A stretch of 27,629 bases of DNA from Didymodactylos carnosus (taxonomy: Eukaryota; Rotifera; Eurotatoria; Philodinida; Philodinidae). The notes beneath the pieces were generated by a model that saw only the letters and a list, made by a program, of their open reading frames with translations, did not search any database and was not told where the DNA came from. The stretch spans positions 1-27,629 of the forward strand of contig CAJNOQ010001892.1 of NCBI GenBank assembly GCA_905250885.1, read 5' to 3'. A program made the translations under genes and the position numbers. Positions 1-11,221 of the stretch are shown here, piece by piece (within the stretch, counting starts at the first letter, position 1; every line of letters begins with the position of its first letter).

Positions 1-966
1 CCCCCAAAACTGGATCAAAATCAATTCAAAAGGTGATATTCGTAATCACCGTGAAATTTTGCATCGAATGATATAGTTTTAAGTGAAAAATAAGAACTTG
101 CAATTCTTTTGAATTAGCGGCGCCTTATATGCGAGATTTTTGTGAGAAATGAAAAGGGGTATAGAGTAAGTCTAGGTTATTGTACATTTCGCAGCAATTC
201 GTGCAACGTATTTGGTAGGTGGATAAGCCTAAAAATAAATTAGTTGCTTTGGATACAAAGTTTCATTTCACACTGAATTTATAATTACAACCTACTGTCA
301 TATATAGAGATACCAGTGTATGTGCACACTTCCTTCCTTGGCCGTTCGCATAAGTTATTGTGTTTTGCATCACTCGTAACTGTTTCGCTTTTCTCATAGT
401 CTTTCGAATTTCAACTCATTCTGTTCACAGTATGTACGGAATCAAAATTTCTTGCCACAGTGCCCTTCTAAAGTATTACTGAGATGAAACGAATGCCCTG
501 CTAATGCTTGGTACGTATCTGGCTCTCCTTCACACACGCAGGAATGTGATGCAGAAAATAAATGCGTTGGATCCTGAATCCTTTTTTTTATTGTTCACTC
601 ATTTACTTACATTGGGATATACTGACTTAATGTCTTCCATTCCAAAGCCACTAGAATCCGATGATATTCAAAATGAAAACTTTCTCTTTTGAAGTTATTA
701 ATAAATTCTTCTCGTGTTCTGTACCTTCCGAGGATTGATAATAATGAAAAAACTTGAAAATTTTTCAGACGAAAAATTTTTAAATGCAATGACACAAGTT
801 TTCACGAAAGTTAAGCTATTTTTGAGATGATACACATTCTTTCACGGTAGTTGCCTTCTTCATTCCTCTTGAACATTGTTTCCGAACTTGATCATTCTTC
901 ACAGTATACTGCAGCCAATTTAATATCCATATATGCCAGCTTGCAAAACATGATGTCGGTTTAGTC
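1..966. other. gene-poor AT-rich flank
   Basis: No coding segment could be supported. The longest open frames (about 62 codons around 504-795, on both strands) are within chance for DNA this AT-rich and lack splice sites or similarity that I recognise. The stretch ends at the TAAA-type tail of a minus-strand retrotransposon. Confidence 0.5.
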
Positions 967-1840
967 TATTTATTTATTTATTCTCGGTGGCCAAGAGAAA
1001 GGGCGTAGACAAAAGCTGGAGGCTTATCGATGTCTATCCCATGGCGCACAAATACACACAAAAATAAAAATAAAAATTACAAATTACACATGACTAGTTC
1101 TTAGAGGAACTGTTGTATTTTTAACACAAATAGCTTGAAAGACGAGAGTTTCACAACATCGGGCGCTAAGCTGTTCCAGTCTTTTATTGTCCAAATTAAG
1201 AAACTATGACTCATGACCGATGTAGAAAAATTAGGTACTTCAATTTGAAATAAGTGTTTGCGAGGAGAATGCCGTGTTGTTGAAAACGAAATAAAGGGAA
1301 AACGGGTCAGAGCCGTACATCCCATCAACGTTTTCCAGAAATATTTCAGGCGGGTAATTTTTCTCCGTCGCGTCAAGCATTCGAAGTGGGCAATTTTCTG
1401 AGACTTATGAAGAAGAAGAGACAAAATCGCCACTTATGATACGAGCAGCAAGACGTTGAACTGAATTTAAGGGCTCTAAATGGGTAGAATATGAGGTATC
1501 ATAGACAATTGCTTCATACTCAAAGACAGGTCTTACACAAGTCTCATAGAGATGTTTTTTCAATTTGGGGGTCGACAATCAATCTCTCAATTCGACAGGG
1601 GCATCTCGAAAAGTTCGATGGATCACACCCAGCATTCGACTGCATTTCATCGCGACTTTTTCAATGTGACTAGCCCATTTTAGGTCATAAGAAATGTAGA
1701 GCCAGAGTAGCTTGATCTCACTCACCCGTTCGAGGAGAATTTCTTCTAACCTGATAATAAATAGCTGGTGATTGAGAAATAGGCCTACGGTCGAAAATCA
1801 TCCACTGACACTTATCAATAGTTGAATGAATTTCACTTTT
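967..1840 (-). mobile_element. 5'-truncated, decayed non-LTR retrotransposon (reverse transcriptase C-terminal part)
   Basis: Read on the minus strand, three overlapping frame pieces encode the region after the reverse-transcriptase active site of CR1/Jockey/I-like non-LTR elements. The first (about 1840-1755) reads EIHSTIDKCQWMIF. The second (about 1750-1406) includes KWASHIEKVAMKCSRMLG and then VRPVFEYEAIVYDTSYSTHL and LNSVQRLAARII. The third (1433-1101) ends with WTIKDWNSLAPDVVKLSSFK, the usual 'DWNxLPxxVV' tail of such proteins. At least one in-frame stop and two frame changes separate the pieces, so it is dead. A short 3' UTR follows and ends in an AATAAATAAATA-type tail at 967-982, typical of target-primed insertion. 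The active-site half is absent, which is the usual 5' truncation. The exact 5' junction near 1840 and the clade are uncertain. Confidence 0.75.
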
Positions 1841-2366
1841 TCCCCTTACATACAAGTAGCAACGAGAATACTACCTTTTGATGACAACATTTTTTTATAA
1901 TATAATTTCAATGCCGTCGTCGTCGTGTAGGGGTGATTCAAACAGAATTTAAGAAATAAGAAAAAAAAAGAATAACTGAAGTGTCGTATAAATACTATCA
2001 TTGCATTTTCAGAACAAAAAATTTACGTCAAAAAAATGTTACATTTTTCTCTATATACTTTTTTTTTCTTCATTTTTCAGATGTATGATGTCTAACCTTT
2101 AAAAAAAGCGTTTCGACGTTTTTTTTTTGTTGAAATATGTAAGTATGTTTTTTTTTCCTTCTTTTTTCTTCCTTTTCAGCATCATCAAGGACTTTGCATC
2201 GTAAAAAAAAATGAGAGAAGGTCGTTTATGTTCCGTCGATGAGCACCTTTATTTCAAAAATTGCACTTTATTAATCAAATAGAGAGAGAAACCTCAATTT
2301 ATTTCCAATTTGAAATTTTCTACATCAAGTACACGTGGTGTCGTTTTCTACCATCTTCTGTGAGAA
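1841..2366. other. upstream region and possible 5' UTR of the Ig-domain gene
   Basis: A strongly T-rich tract (about 2040-2178) ends in a cag at 2177-2179, which would serve as a splice acceptor for a 5' untranslated exon running into the proposed start codon at 2367. A short upstream open frame begins with the ATG near 2211. No core promoter could be assigned. Confidence 0.25.
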
Positions 2367-5300
2367 ATGAGGATGATATTTTTTACATTAAATATTTTTT
2401 GTAAGTAAAAAGAAAATTCATTGAAGATTAAAAAGATTAACTTAACATCTATTGTAATGACCTTCCATAAGGAATAATAACTCGTCACTTTTTCACTAAT
2501 AATTCATGTAATTTTCCACTATATATTTTGTCGAAACTCATTCACAAAATAGCATTATTGGTCTCGTATGAGGCCAAAAGACACATTTTTGGAAACTTTT
2601 GTCGTATTTTTGCGAGTTCTCAGTCTATTTTGATCGAAAAACTTGCTCTCGAGCATGGTGGAAGATCAAACATTTCTCTTCTTACTGATACAAAAATCTT
2701 CTGAAAATATTCGATAAGTCTTCAGCCGGTTCTGAAATGTGAAGAGCCTCGTTCAGGTGTCTCTTACCACTCTACTCGTGATAAAAAGAGGCAGTGCATT
2801 CAAATGCAGAAAACGCTTCGTCTGACGACTAACTTTACCAGTATAGAGTCCTTCGACAAGCCCGACCATTTCTTTACTTATCGTCATCCGAAGTATTTTC
2901 TTTCTTCCTTCTGTGTAATTTTAGCATTCAGTTATAGGACCAACCGTCAATCGATTTGTGAGTCTTATTTATGTTTCCCGCTCAATCTATTTTAGCTATC
3001 TTATCTAAATCGTGTGTGATTGCTCGTTATTTTTTTGGATATGCTTTTTATTGAATAGTAAAGTTCTTACTTATCTCGTAGCCTCAACAACCCAACTTTT
3101 CAAATATTTTTCTTTATTATACAGTCTTTAATGAATGAATCAGGATTCAATTTGATTGTGTTGCATTTAACAAAGAGAAGGCAATTCCGCCGTAAACCTC
3201 AGCTTGCAACGAAAAAAAAGTTATTCCTTCTGTTGCGGGAACGCTTTTAAATTGAGGACTCTTCATGAGGAGAACTTGACTCGAGACAGTCCGTCAATCG
3301 AGTTTTTCTCAGTACCACTTTTCTGGCTCGTGAATGCTAAGGCTTTCAGTAATTCTCTCTCCTTTATCAAATGTAATCCGATTAAATTGATGCGTGCTTC
3401 TGAAAGACGGTAGAATTTTGTCTCTCAGAACTTGCTGAATCCTATAAAAATAATAAATAATAAGAAGGTAAAAATGTAAGGTGCTGACAATTTAAAAAGT
3501 ATCTCAATTTTCTCTAAAATTGAAAACAGGATTTTCACTCACTTAAAATTCAAAATTGCAGAAAAAATTTCGAAACACACGCTTTCAAACTCAGTTTTTA
3601 ACGCTGATTCCGAAAATGCCACTATTTTTGTCGAAAAGTTGAATTTTGATAGAGGAAACGGTAGAATACGAGCCCAGCTTCGTTGTTTTTTCTCTGATTT
3701 CGATAAAACTGAATTTCTGGACAACAAAACAAAAGTTTTCACTTTTTTCCCACAAGTACGGCTGTCAGAATGAAGCAAAAGAAAGAATTTTATCTTCTAA
3801 ATCCTAGGACTAAATAGGTATTGCAAAATTGACTGACAGTCTCTTTAGCATTCTGTTCATGTTTCGCAGATTCTGAATCCATTTTAGCTTCTAAAATCCC
3901 CAAAACTAGCTTTCCAGACTCAGTTTTGAATAGAAAATAAGAAAAAATGAATGGTTTTGGAATTTTAAAAGACGCCCAAACATGCTATCTTTTAGAGAGA
4001 GAGGAGAATAAGAAATATAGAATTGCTGTAAACATTTTTTTCATGTAAATTAGAGTCTCTATCAGAGTAAGTTCAATTTAAATAAAAATAGTTGCAAGAC
4101 TTTCGCCCATCATCTACGATCATCAACAGGCAATATACTCTTTTTTGAGAGATAGTCCGTTGTCTTTCTCAACGGACAATCTCTTTTTTTCACAATACAT
4201 TTGATTATGTGCTAATTAGCTTAATTTTAAGTTTAAACGCTAATAATATTAGAATCATATAGCAGAGAGAGGAAGATCTGAGCTACAAAATGGGATATTT
4301 TGAAATAATTATCTCTCGAACGTAATGACAATTAATATGGCTTATAGGGGCGTAAAAAGAGATCGAAATGTGAGGTGAAACTCAGTTACTCATTTTGTAA
4401 TAGTATAAACGCGAAAAAATATATCACTATTTGAAAAGAAGAAGAGAGAAATAAAATTATTATGTTTGGTTACTGAGCAACCATCATTAGTGTTGAGTAC
4501 ACTGTGACAATTTGGAGAAAATACCCCATAAAAATATACTATATAATAGGGAGGCAAATAAAGAAATAGTGTTGTTTTATAGTAAGTATTTACACATAGT
4601 TTCTATAAGAAACAAAAACACACATAGTTTTGGTTATTAATACTCATGAATGGGTAATTTATTTTTTTGTTCATGTGTTCGAACAACACGTGTATTTACT
4701 AGACTCTTCTCGAGTTTGTCTTCTTACGGTTGCGCAAGTTTAATGAGAAGGCGAGAGAATATATAAGCGGATCATACTTTTTGCTTATAACGAGAGCAGA
4801 AAATCTGAAGAATATCAAGTAATTACTATTCATTTCAAAGTGTAGTGGTTATGCTTCTTGAATCATTTTTTATCAGAAGCAGTTAGAGAACTATACTTTT
4901 CCCCATTCGATAGATGAGGGTGAAAAAATATACTAAAAAGCTAAAAATGAAAAGTGTTGATTGATTTCGATTTTAACGAGAAACTCTACTTTCTTAAAGA
5001 TTTTCGTATCCTATAGAGTCAAAAAAGGATATTTCTATGTCGAGATACACTTTTTGGAATCTCTCAGTGGCAAATAGGTTCTGTGAAATTAAAAATACCC
5101 TTAAAGGAATCCCACAAAAACAAAAAAAGGTACACTACTAAAATGGTATTGTAAAATACCGTTTAGGGTATTTCGAATTCCACAGAACCAAACAAAAGAG
5201 GATATCTGTATTTGTTACTCAAAGATTCCAAAAAAGGTATCCCAACATAGAAATACACTTTTTTGGCTCTGTAGGACACAAAAAGTTTTTAGAGAGTAGG

Positions 5301-8067
5301 AGGTTATCTACGCATGAAAAAGATTAGTTATTTTGACGTTAAGTCAAAACTCTATCAGAAAGTCTACTTCAAAAACCAAATTTCAAATTTATATTATTTT
5401 TATAAAAAGATGTTCCACAGTCTTGTCTGTCGAGTCGCCATCTTAGATATATAATCAATACAATGATGGTTGCTCATTTACCCATATGTTATTCAAAAAC
5501 ACAACCATAGTCATTAAATTTTGAAATAGATACTAGTTTTATTTGTGTTTGAACCTATATATATATATAGTGTTAATATTGTTAAATACATATAGTAAAT
5601 AATTGCTATATACTATGTTACAGACAAAAGTGATTGTTTTTTGAAAAATATAACGTCATTTTCTTTTCCTGTTTGTTTTTTTAGTTTTTGTACATTATCT
5701 GGATGGGCGTACCGTACCAAGATTCGATATGCGTGATAAAGATGGCATTATATACGGTAATTATCATTTGCTTTCTTGAATTTTTAAAAAAATCCAGTGT
5801 AAAAATAATTGTATGTTTTAAATGTCAGATGTGTAACAAGAGTGAGATCAGTTCATGTTTTTCTAGAAACCGAACTAAAACTAAACAGAATGTGAAAAAG
5901 TATACTGAATTTTTAGTTATATTTTGTTTTTAAAATCGTTTTCAAGTTTTGTAATAATATATCCATACCAAAACAAATTTTTTTATGCGAAGAAAAAGAG
6001 ACTGCGCTCTTAGTAAGGATCAGTTCAAGTTTCTTGGATTTAAGCTTTTTTTTCTGTAATGAAAAAGCGATTGTACAATAAATTTTATACTATATGTAAT
6101 TCATATCAAGTTCGAGCGAGAAAAGTTGCTCTTATGTTTTTTTATCTCAGTTTTTCTATTGATAAACTGAATAAACACTCTCCAACGCCGTGTTGTATTG
6201 AAATCTATTGAGTGAGGTAAATGAATCCACATCGTTTTTCAACCTCTATTTAATTATGGACTTGAAATGTAAAAAAATAAATGCATTTTACGGTCAAAAT
6301 GAATTTGATGACTTTTTGATTTTTAACGATCTTTTTCTTGAACAAAACCTATTCAGTTTAGTCAGTAATAAACAATATATATGGAGCTTTTTACATGCTG
6401 CATCCAGGTAATCGAATAAGGAAAAAATCATTTTTTTTTGCAATACGTGTATGAGACTAGAGATTTTGGAATCACTTGTGATTATCCTTTCCAACGCCAT
6501 TTCCTCATAGTATGAATCATAGTTTAATTTTTCAGATCCAATAGCGCCAAGATCTGGGGAACGTTTTATAGCCAAATGCAGTCTTGTTGGTTTGACAGAT
6601 GATGATAAAAGATCGGTAAGTATATTGTTAGATCTAAGAAATGATGATAGATTAAGAAAATACTACTATTATTGACTTCTCATTTAATTAAATAGGTTAG
6701 TTGGGAATTACATCGATTTAATGACAATAAAAGATTTTATTTGGCTACGGATGATCAAGTGTTCCAATTTTACCAACCCAAACAACGTTTATTTGCTGAA
6801 CACGAATTAGATAGTAACAATTGGTATTTAATATTCGATCCATTAGATCGCGAAGATTATGGCGATTTGACATGTAAATAAACACGTTAAATATTAATAT
6901 TTCATTTTTCAGTTATTCTACGATTAAATAATTTTCTATATTTAATGAAGGTATGCTAGCTGATACCGGTTATAATACGAGCGTATTTTTGACGAGAAGA
7001 TTAACTGTTTACAGTAAGTTGTTCATAGATCCATATGTGTCCATACAAGTATCAATATGACATTATTTTAGGTGAACCACTTGTTGTACAATCGTCAACA
7101 AAAGATATTGAAGTATCGGAAGGTGATAATGTTGTTTTACAATGTATAGCACAAGGTCAACCTGTACCACAAATACAATGGATGAAAGCAGATGCATCAC
7201 CACTTCCAGATGGAAATATTCGTACGATTGGTGTACGTCAACTATCAGAGTTATAACAAACAGAGAATTTATTGTTTCTAACATTTTTTCAGAGTATTGA
7301 ATTACCAATCAATGATATCAAACGACAAGATCGTGGCATTTATAAATGTTTGGCTGTCAATCTCGTGGGTTTTGGTGATACATGGACAATGAAACTAAAT
7401 GTGAAATGTTAGTAGGAAAGAATCTGTTAGCTCATACTGATTGACCTACAACTGGGTTTTTGTCTTTAACAGTTCCTCCCTTCATTCATTGTCCCTATCC
7501 AGAAGTTGGTCAAGCCGTTAATTTTATGGTTGATGTTTACATCGAATGTTATGTACACGGTTATCCAGCGCCACGTATTACTTGGTATAAAAATGATTAT
7601 GGTGGTATAATAGCAGATCAAACAACCGTCGATGTATTGAAACCAATATGGAATTCATATAAATATAAAATCGAAGCAACAATCCCTGAACCGAATGTTT
7701 GCACAGATTGTATATTATCACGTTTAACCGTCATCAATGTTGAAGCTGCAGATCTTGGAATGTACGTTGTCAATGCTACAACTAATGACAAACCGTATTC
7801 AACAGCTATTGATACCGTCTCTATATATGGTACGTTTCTATTTATACTTTCCTCCACTTAATGTGTGTTATTCAGGGTGTGTTTGTCTTTTTTCGTTTAG
7901 AAACCCCTGAATGTCAACAATTTATTACTCATCGTGACAATATCGGATGTCGTAAAATACGTTTTTCAATCAATTCTGCTCAAAAAAAGGTTAACAACTT
8001 CGATTTTAAAATTCTTATTACATTAATTTTAATTATCGGTTTACAGTTAGTAGAAAATATTTCTTAG
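2367..8067 (+). CDS. three-Ig-domain, GPI-anchored cell-surface protein (IgLON/lachesin-like)
   Basis: Proposed exons are 2367-2400, 5685-5756, 6536-6615, 6696-6873, 6951-7013, 7072-7232, 7293-7407, 7473-7829 and 7901-8067, giving 408 residues. All junctions are GT-AG and every phase agrees. Residues 1-19 form a signal peptide (MRMIFFTLNIF then FFV). Ig1 has Cys50, Trp65 and Cys122 with the F-strand motif DYGDLTC. Ig2 has Cys167 and Cys215 with DRGIYKC. Ig3 has Cys260 and Trp272 (PAPRITWYKN). The tail from about 389 (FKILITLILIIGLQLVENIS) is a hydrophobic GPI-attachment signal with no cytoplasmic tail. Such proteins usually mediate cell-cell recognition at the outer membrane face, often in neurons. 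Ig3 is odd: the F-strand cysteine is replaced by valine (DLGMYVVNAT). Exons 3-9 are secure. Exons 1-2 rest on phase match and a plausible signal peptide across a 3.3-kb intron. I cannot tell the orthologue among IgLON, lachesin or DIP-like families. Confidence 0.85.
4149..4183. repeat. short hairpin
   Basis: GAGATAGTCCGTTG at 4149-4162 pairs with CAACGGACAATCTC at 4170-4183 around a 7-base loop, with one mismatch in 14. It lies in the proposed first intron of the Ig gene. No role is evident. Confidence 0.5.
5014..5271. mobile_element. MITE with TA target duplication (Tc1/mariner type)
   Basis: The two halves are imperfect inverted copies. The left end TAGAGTCAAAAAAGGATATT matches the reverse complement of the right end near 5271 (CAGAGCCAAAAAAGTGTATT), and similarity continues inward over about 100 bp per arm. 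TA dinucleotides flank it at 5012-5013 and 5272-5273, as expected for Tc1/mariner-mobilised elements. There is no coding capacity. It lies in the proposed first intron of the Ig gene. Confidence 0.6.
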
Positions 8068-8261
8068 TTTTTGCTTGTTTTGTGCGCAATATCGAATAGT
8101 AATTATATTTTTCCTACTTTTCTACGAAAGTAAAAGTATAGTGTAAGAGATCTTCGACTTTGTAGAGTGAGCTACTAGTAGAGGGTAGGACGAAATGGAA
8201 GGAAATGGTACAGATGGGGGTAATCAATGTTCTGCATATGGTTACAGTGAAGCTGCTACAA

Positions 8262-8267
8262 AATAAA
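8262..8267 (+). terminator. polyadenylation signal of the Ig-domain gene
   Basis: An AATAAA hexamer lies 195 bases after the TAG stop at 8067 and is followed by a T-rich stretch. It is the first such signal downstream. Confidence 0.5.
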
Positions 8268-8441
8268 TGAATTTTTTATTTGATATTAGACATTAATTGT
8301 CGAGTCGAGATGATGCCAGTGAACAAAGGTTTGGATGAATATCCTAGACCAAAACTAGTTAACTCGTGGGTCGGAATAGATCGAATTCGAATCAAATAAA
8401 AATTATAAACTTAGGAATCATGAGATTTTTTTCCGTTTATT

Positions 8442-8511
8442 TATACATGGTTGGACAGAGTACATCAAGCTGAGTAAGAAAAAGTGATTTTTAATTTTTT
8501 AAAAGTTTTTT
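8442..8511. repeat. dispersed repeat, copy 1 (second copy at 21421-21490)
   Basis: The segment beginning TATACATGGTTGGACAGAG resembles TATACATGATTGAATAGAG at 21421. Both continue with a CATC-GAGCTGA-TAAGAAA motif and an A/T-rich tail in the same orientation. Neither copy has obvious ends, so it is probably a fragment of a longer element. Confidence 0.45.
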
Positions 8512-8782
8512 AAGGAAGAAAAATTGAAAAAACTCAAAGAATCTAAAATTTACATCTTACATACATGATAATGACATAATTTATTAAAATTTTCAAGATA
8601 CAATTATAAGATAAATTTCAAAAATTTTCGAATAGCTTGTTCCTAGGTTTAGAATTTTTTCCGCCACCTTAGTTTTGGAAGGATTGAGAAAGGAGAAATT
8701 TGATCCAAAAGAGTCGGAAACGAAAAGTAATGATAATTAAATGAATGGAGAAGGACGAACAACGTCTGTTCACGAACATCAT

Positions 8783-8840
8783 GTGTGGTGTTGGGCAAGC
8801 CACTTAGTCGAAATGCCTAAGGTGAACTCAGCCTTTTTCA
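8783..8840 (+). mobile_element. possible SINE fragment
   Basis: The stretch GGTGTTGGGCAAGCCACTTA followed by TGCCTAAGGTGAACTCAGCC resembles the 'TTGGGCAAG..ACTTA....TGCCT.A' core shared by many animal tRNA-derived SINEs, and by the better-preserved element at 18376-18574 (minus strand). No tRNA-like head or target duplication is visible, so the call is weak. Confidence 0.3.
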
Positions 8841-9057
8841 AAGTGAGTTGAAATGAATCAGACAACATGCTATATAGTGAAATATGCTGTTGTTATGCAA
8901 TACGACTTGATCAGCTAACCCTGCTATTAGAGTGTGACTCCGTCACAATTTCTTTGTATGACAAGATGCTGAGGGATCTCAGATGTCTCAAATTAAAGGC
9001 AAAAGTGTGCTGAACATTTTGAGATGTTCCAACATTCTGCACAATCTATCGTTCAGT

Positions 9058-9133
9058 AGCTGTAACAAAAATACGAACAGCTACTTTTCAGACCTTAGCC
9101 GATAATGTTGCTGTTCGTATTTTTGTCACAGCT
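9058..9133. repeat. inverted repeat with 24-bp arms
   Basis: Positions 9058-9081 and 9110-9133 are reverse complements with one mismatch in 24 (core CAAAAATACGAACAGC), separated by 28 bp. It may be the remnant of a fold-back element; no target duplication was found. Confidence 0.55.
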
Positions 9134-9232
9134 GCGGACGATTATTCTGACAAAGTCACAACGCTGAGGAATACTACATAAACACACAAGTTGACAAATT
9201 ACGCAATGATGTGGTATGCGAAATTTGTTGAT

Positions 9233-9888
9233 TCGTGTGATTATGGTTCCAAAACCGAAGGGCACTCATCCGCTAGTGCTCGGATGACCCGGCCATTTTA
9301 CTGAAATGTGCTATTATTTGCTATTATTTAACCGTTAAGTGTTGAAGGTTAAATTCAAGACATCGGTTTTGCGAAAATTAATTTTTTAACGGAAGGAAAT
9401 GTAATCACGCGGTATAATGACAGAAAACGACCACATATCTAAACTAATTAATCCTTTACACCTGATTACATAAAGCAACCTTGAAACTTTTGTCTATGCC
9501 GGCTGAAATATTTATTAATATTAATAATTTTCTCAATATTTTTCTTATTGACGCTTCTTACTGACAACCACTAGTTCAGCTTACATTAGAAAATAATCCG
9601 TCTCAGACGAAAAAACTACACAACATTAACAGTTAGTCTTTAGTTGACTGGCTCGTGTGATCATGGTTGATTTTGCTGAAGGGCCTCATCCGCTGGATCA
9701 GGGATGACCCCTTCAGCCTATAGAATTTAATCAGACTTTTGTCAAAATTTTCAAAATTTTTTTGGTCAAAATTTTCAAAATTTTTTTTTTCAAAATTTCA
9801 ATTGGATTTTGGTTTGGTCGTCCTGCGATCAATCCTGGATCAGGGATGACCCCTTCAGCCTATAAAATTTAATTAGACTTTTGTCAAA
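9233..9888. repeat. cluster of related direct repeats
   Basis: Two copies of a TCGTGTGAT(T/C)ATGGTT unit with a downstream GAAGGGC-CTCATCCGCT motif start at 9233 and 9653. A 54-bp unit beginning CTGGATCAGGGATGACCCCT occurs at 9693-9746 and again at 9835-9888 with two mismatches. Between these lies a short tandem repeat of GGTCAAAATTTTCAAAA (about 9736-9795). The units look like broken pieces of one mobile element. No protein is encoded. Confidence 0.55.
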
Positions 9889-10420
9889 TTTTTCATACAA
9901 AAATTTTGTGTTATACCGCAATAGAATAGTGATTACTTTTCTTTTTTAACAAGTGCAGTAATTGTTGGATGACAGTTTAAGTATTTTGGAAGTTCGTGTT
10001 ACCCTCTACTACGTAGCTCCTAATACAGATTCGTCCAGTGAGTGTTTATGTTAGACAGTTTAGTGCATATTCATTTTTATTTTATCTTGTTATACTTTTA
10101 TTTTTTATTGTATATAAACATTGTATAATATTGTTATGATTGTTTAAGTGTTATTTTTACCATTTTTATAATTTTATATAATAATTAAAAGGTTAGATGC
10201 AGTAGTATCGATCCTAAACAAAAGACAAAAACACTTTTCATCTTGTGAAGAAGATCATTGAGTAAAGAACCACTGTGACTTAAAACCGAAGGTTTGTATT
10301 TTTCTATATTAGAAATGAATAAACAAAAACCAAACCTCACATCATTTTTAGTACAACTTCAGCAAGTTTATTTATTGTTATCTTGGCTATACGATTATTT
10401 TGCTTTAGCATTCACGACTT
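9889..10420. other. intergenic, AT-rich
   Basis: No gene could be supported. A 39-codon open frame starting at about 10316 is within chance. Inverted copies of GAGCTAC-TAGTAGAGGGTA lie at about 8169 and 10000-10020, about 1.85 kb apart. They may be ends of a larger old element or coincidence. Confidence 0.3.
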
Positions 10421-10598
10421 GTTGTTCATCGTAAAAATAAGGCATCAAAGTATAAGATCAATGAAAAAAAAAGACAATACGGTAAAGTTAAAGGATTTAA
10501 TAATTCATTTAGAACTCTTTGATCACATTAAACAAACAAGAGTTAAAGTTTTTATTACGTAAAAAACTTGACTTGTCAAATTTTCAAGATACTACTGA

Positions 10599-10832
10599 GT
10601 GATTTGCGCTACCATTGTACCGTTTCTAATTAAAAAAAATGTTAAAAATAAACTGTCTGAAGCTTTTGTTAACGATCTCGTAATTTATAATAGTCACAGC
10701 ATTGACAAAAAAAGAATAGTTTTTCCGCCTTCTCATTCTATATTTCTTGGAAAACATGATTATCCCGGAAAAAGCCGTGAAATTCCCGATTTTCTTTTCT
10801 ATAAAATGAATAAGCAAGGTATGGAAGAATAA
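10599..10832 (+). pseudogene. unrecognised open segment, possibly a decayed gene or an isolated exon
   Basis: This frame encodes about 77 residues of protein-like composition, including FVNDLVIYNSHSIDKKRIVF and DYPGKSREIPDFLFYKMNKQ. It lacks its own ATG near the start and is preceded in frame by a stop. Just upstream, 10461-10600 holds two more protein-like pieces in other frames (DNTVKLKDLIIHLELFDHIK and RKKLDLSNFQDTTE), each ended by a stop or frame change. Together they suggest a coding sequence broken by frameshifts, or exons whose junctions I cannot place. I do not recognise the family. Confidence 0.25.
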
Positions 10833-11221
10833 TTCATAAAGACTGATAGACCTCGATGTGGTCCATTCATCTAGACCTGTTTCGGACTGTTAAAGCATCA
10901 GTTTCAGTGTAATGCGAGCAATAATGGATTTTTTCAGGACTGATCTGTTCCTCAGTCAAACGTGGATATAAATCCTACCGCGAAGCCTTAAAATATTTAC
11001 GGTCAGATAGCGCTCGTAAAGACGAATCGAATGGTGTATGATTAGTTGAGTTTCCATCAAGTTTTCATCAAAATATCACAGCATAACGCTCGCAGGACAT
11101 TTTTGCAGTAAAATTTAGTTTTCTCAAGAACAATAAAATATTTTGAGACAAAAGCTTTAGGATATGTAAAGTATCACAGGTAGAAAAAATGATATAAAAA
11201 TTAGCGTCAGGGTTTCGGTAT

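Noticed and set aside
4755-4800. TATA-like AATATATAAGCGG as the promoter of the Ig gene
   Set aside because: A phase-matched signal-peptide exon further upstream (2367) explains the gene better, and no signal peptide was found downstream of this site. It remains possible as an alternative promoter.
7063-7857. Minus-strand open frames across the Ig exons
   Set aside because: They are shadows of the plus-strand exons, which show Ig motifs and phase-consistent splicing.
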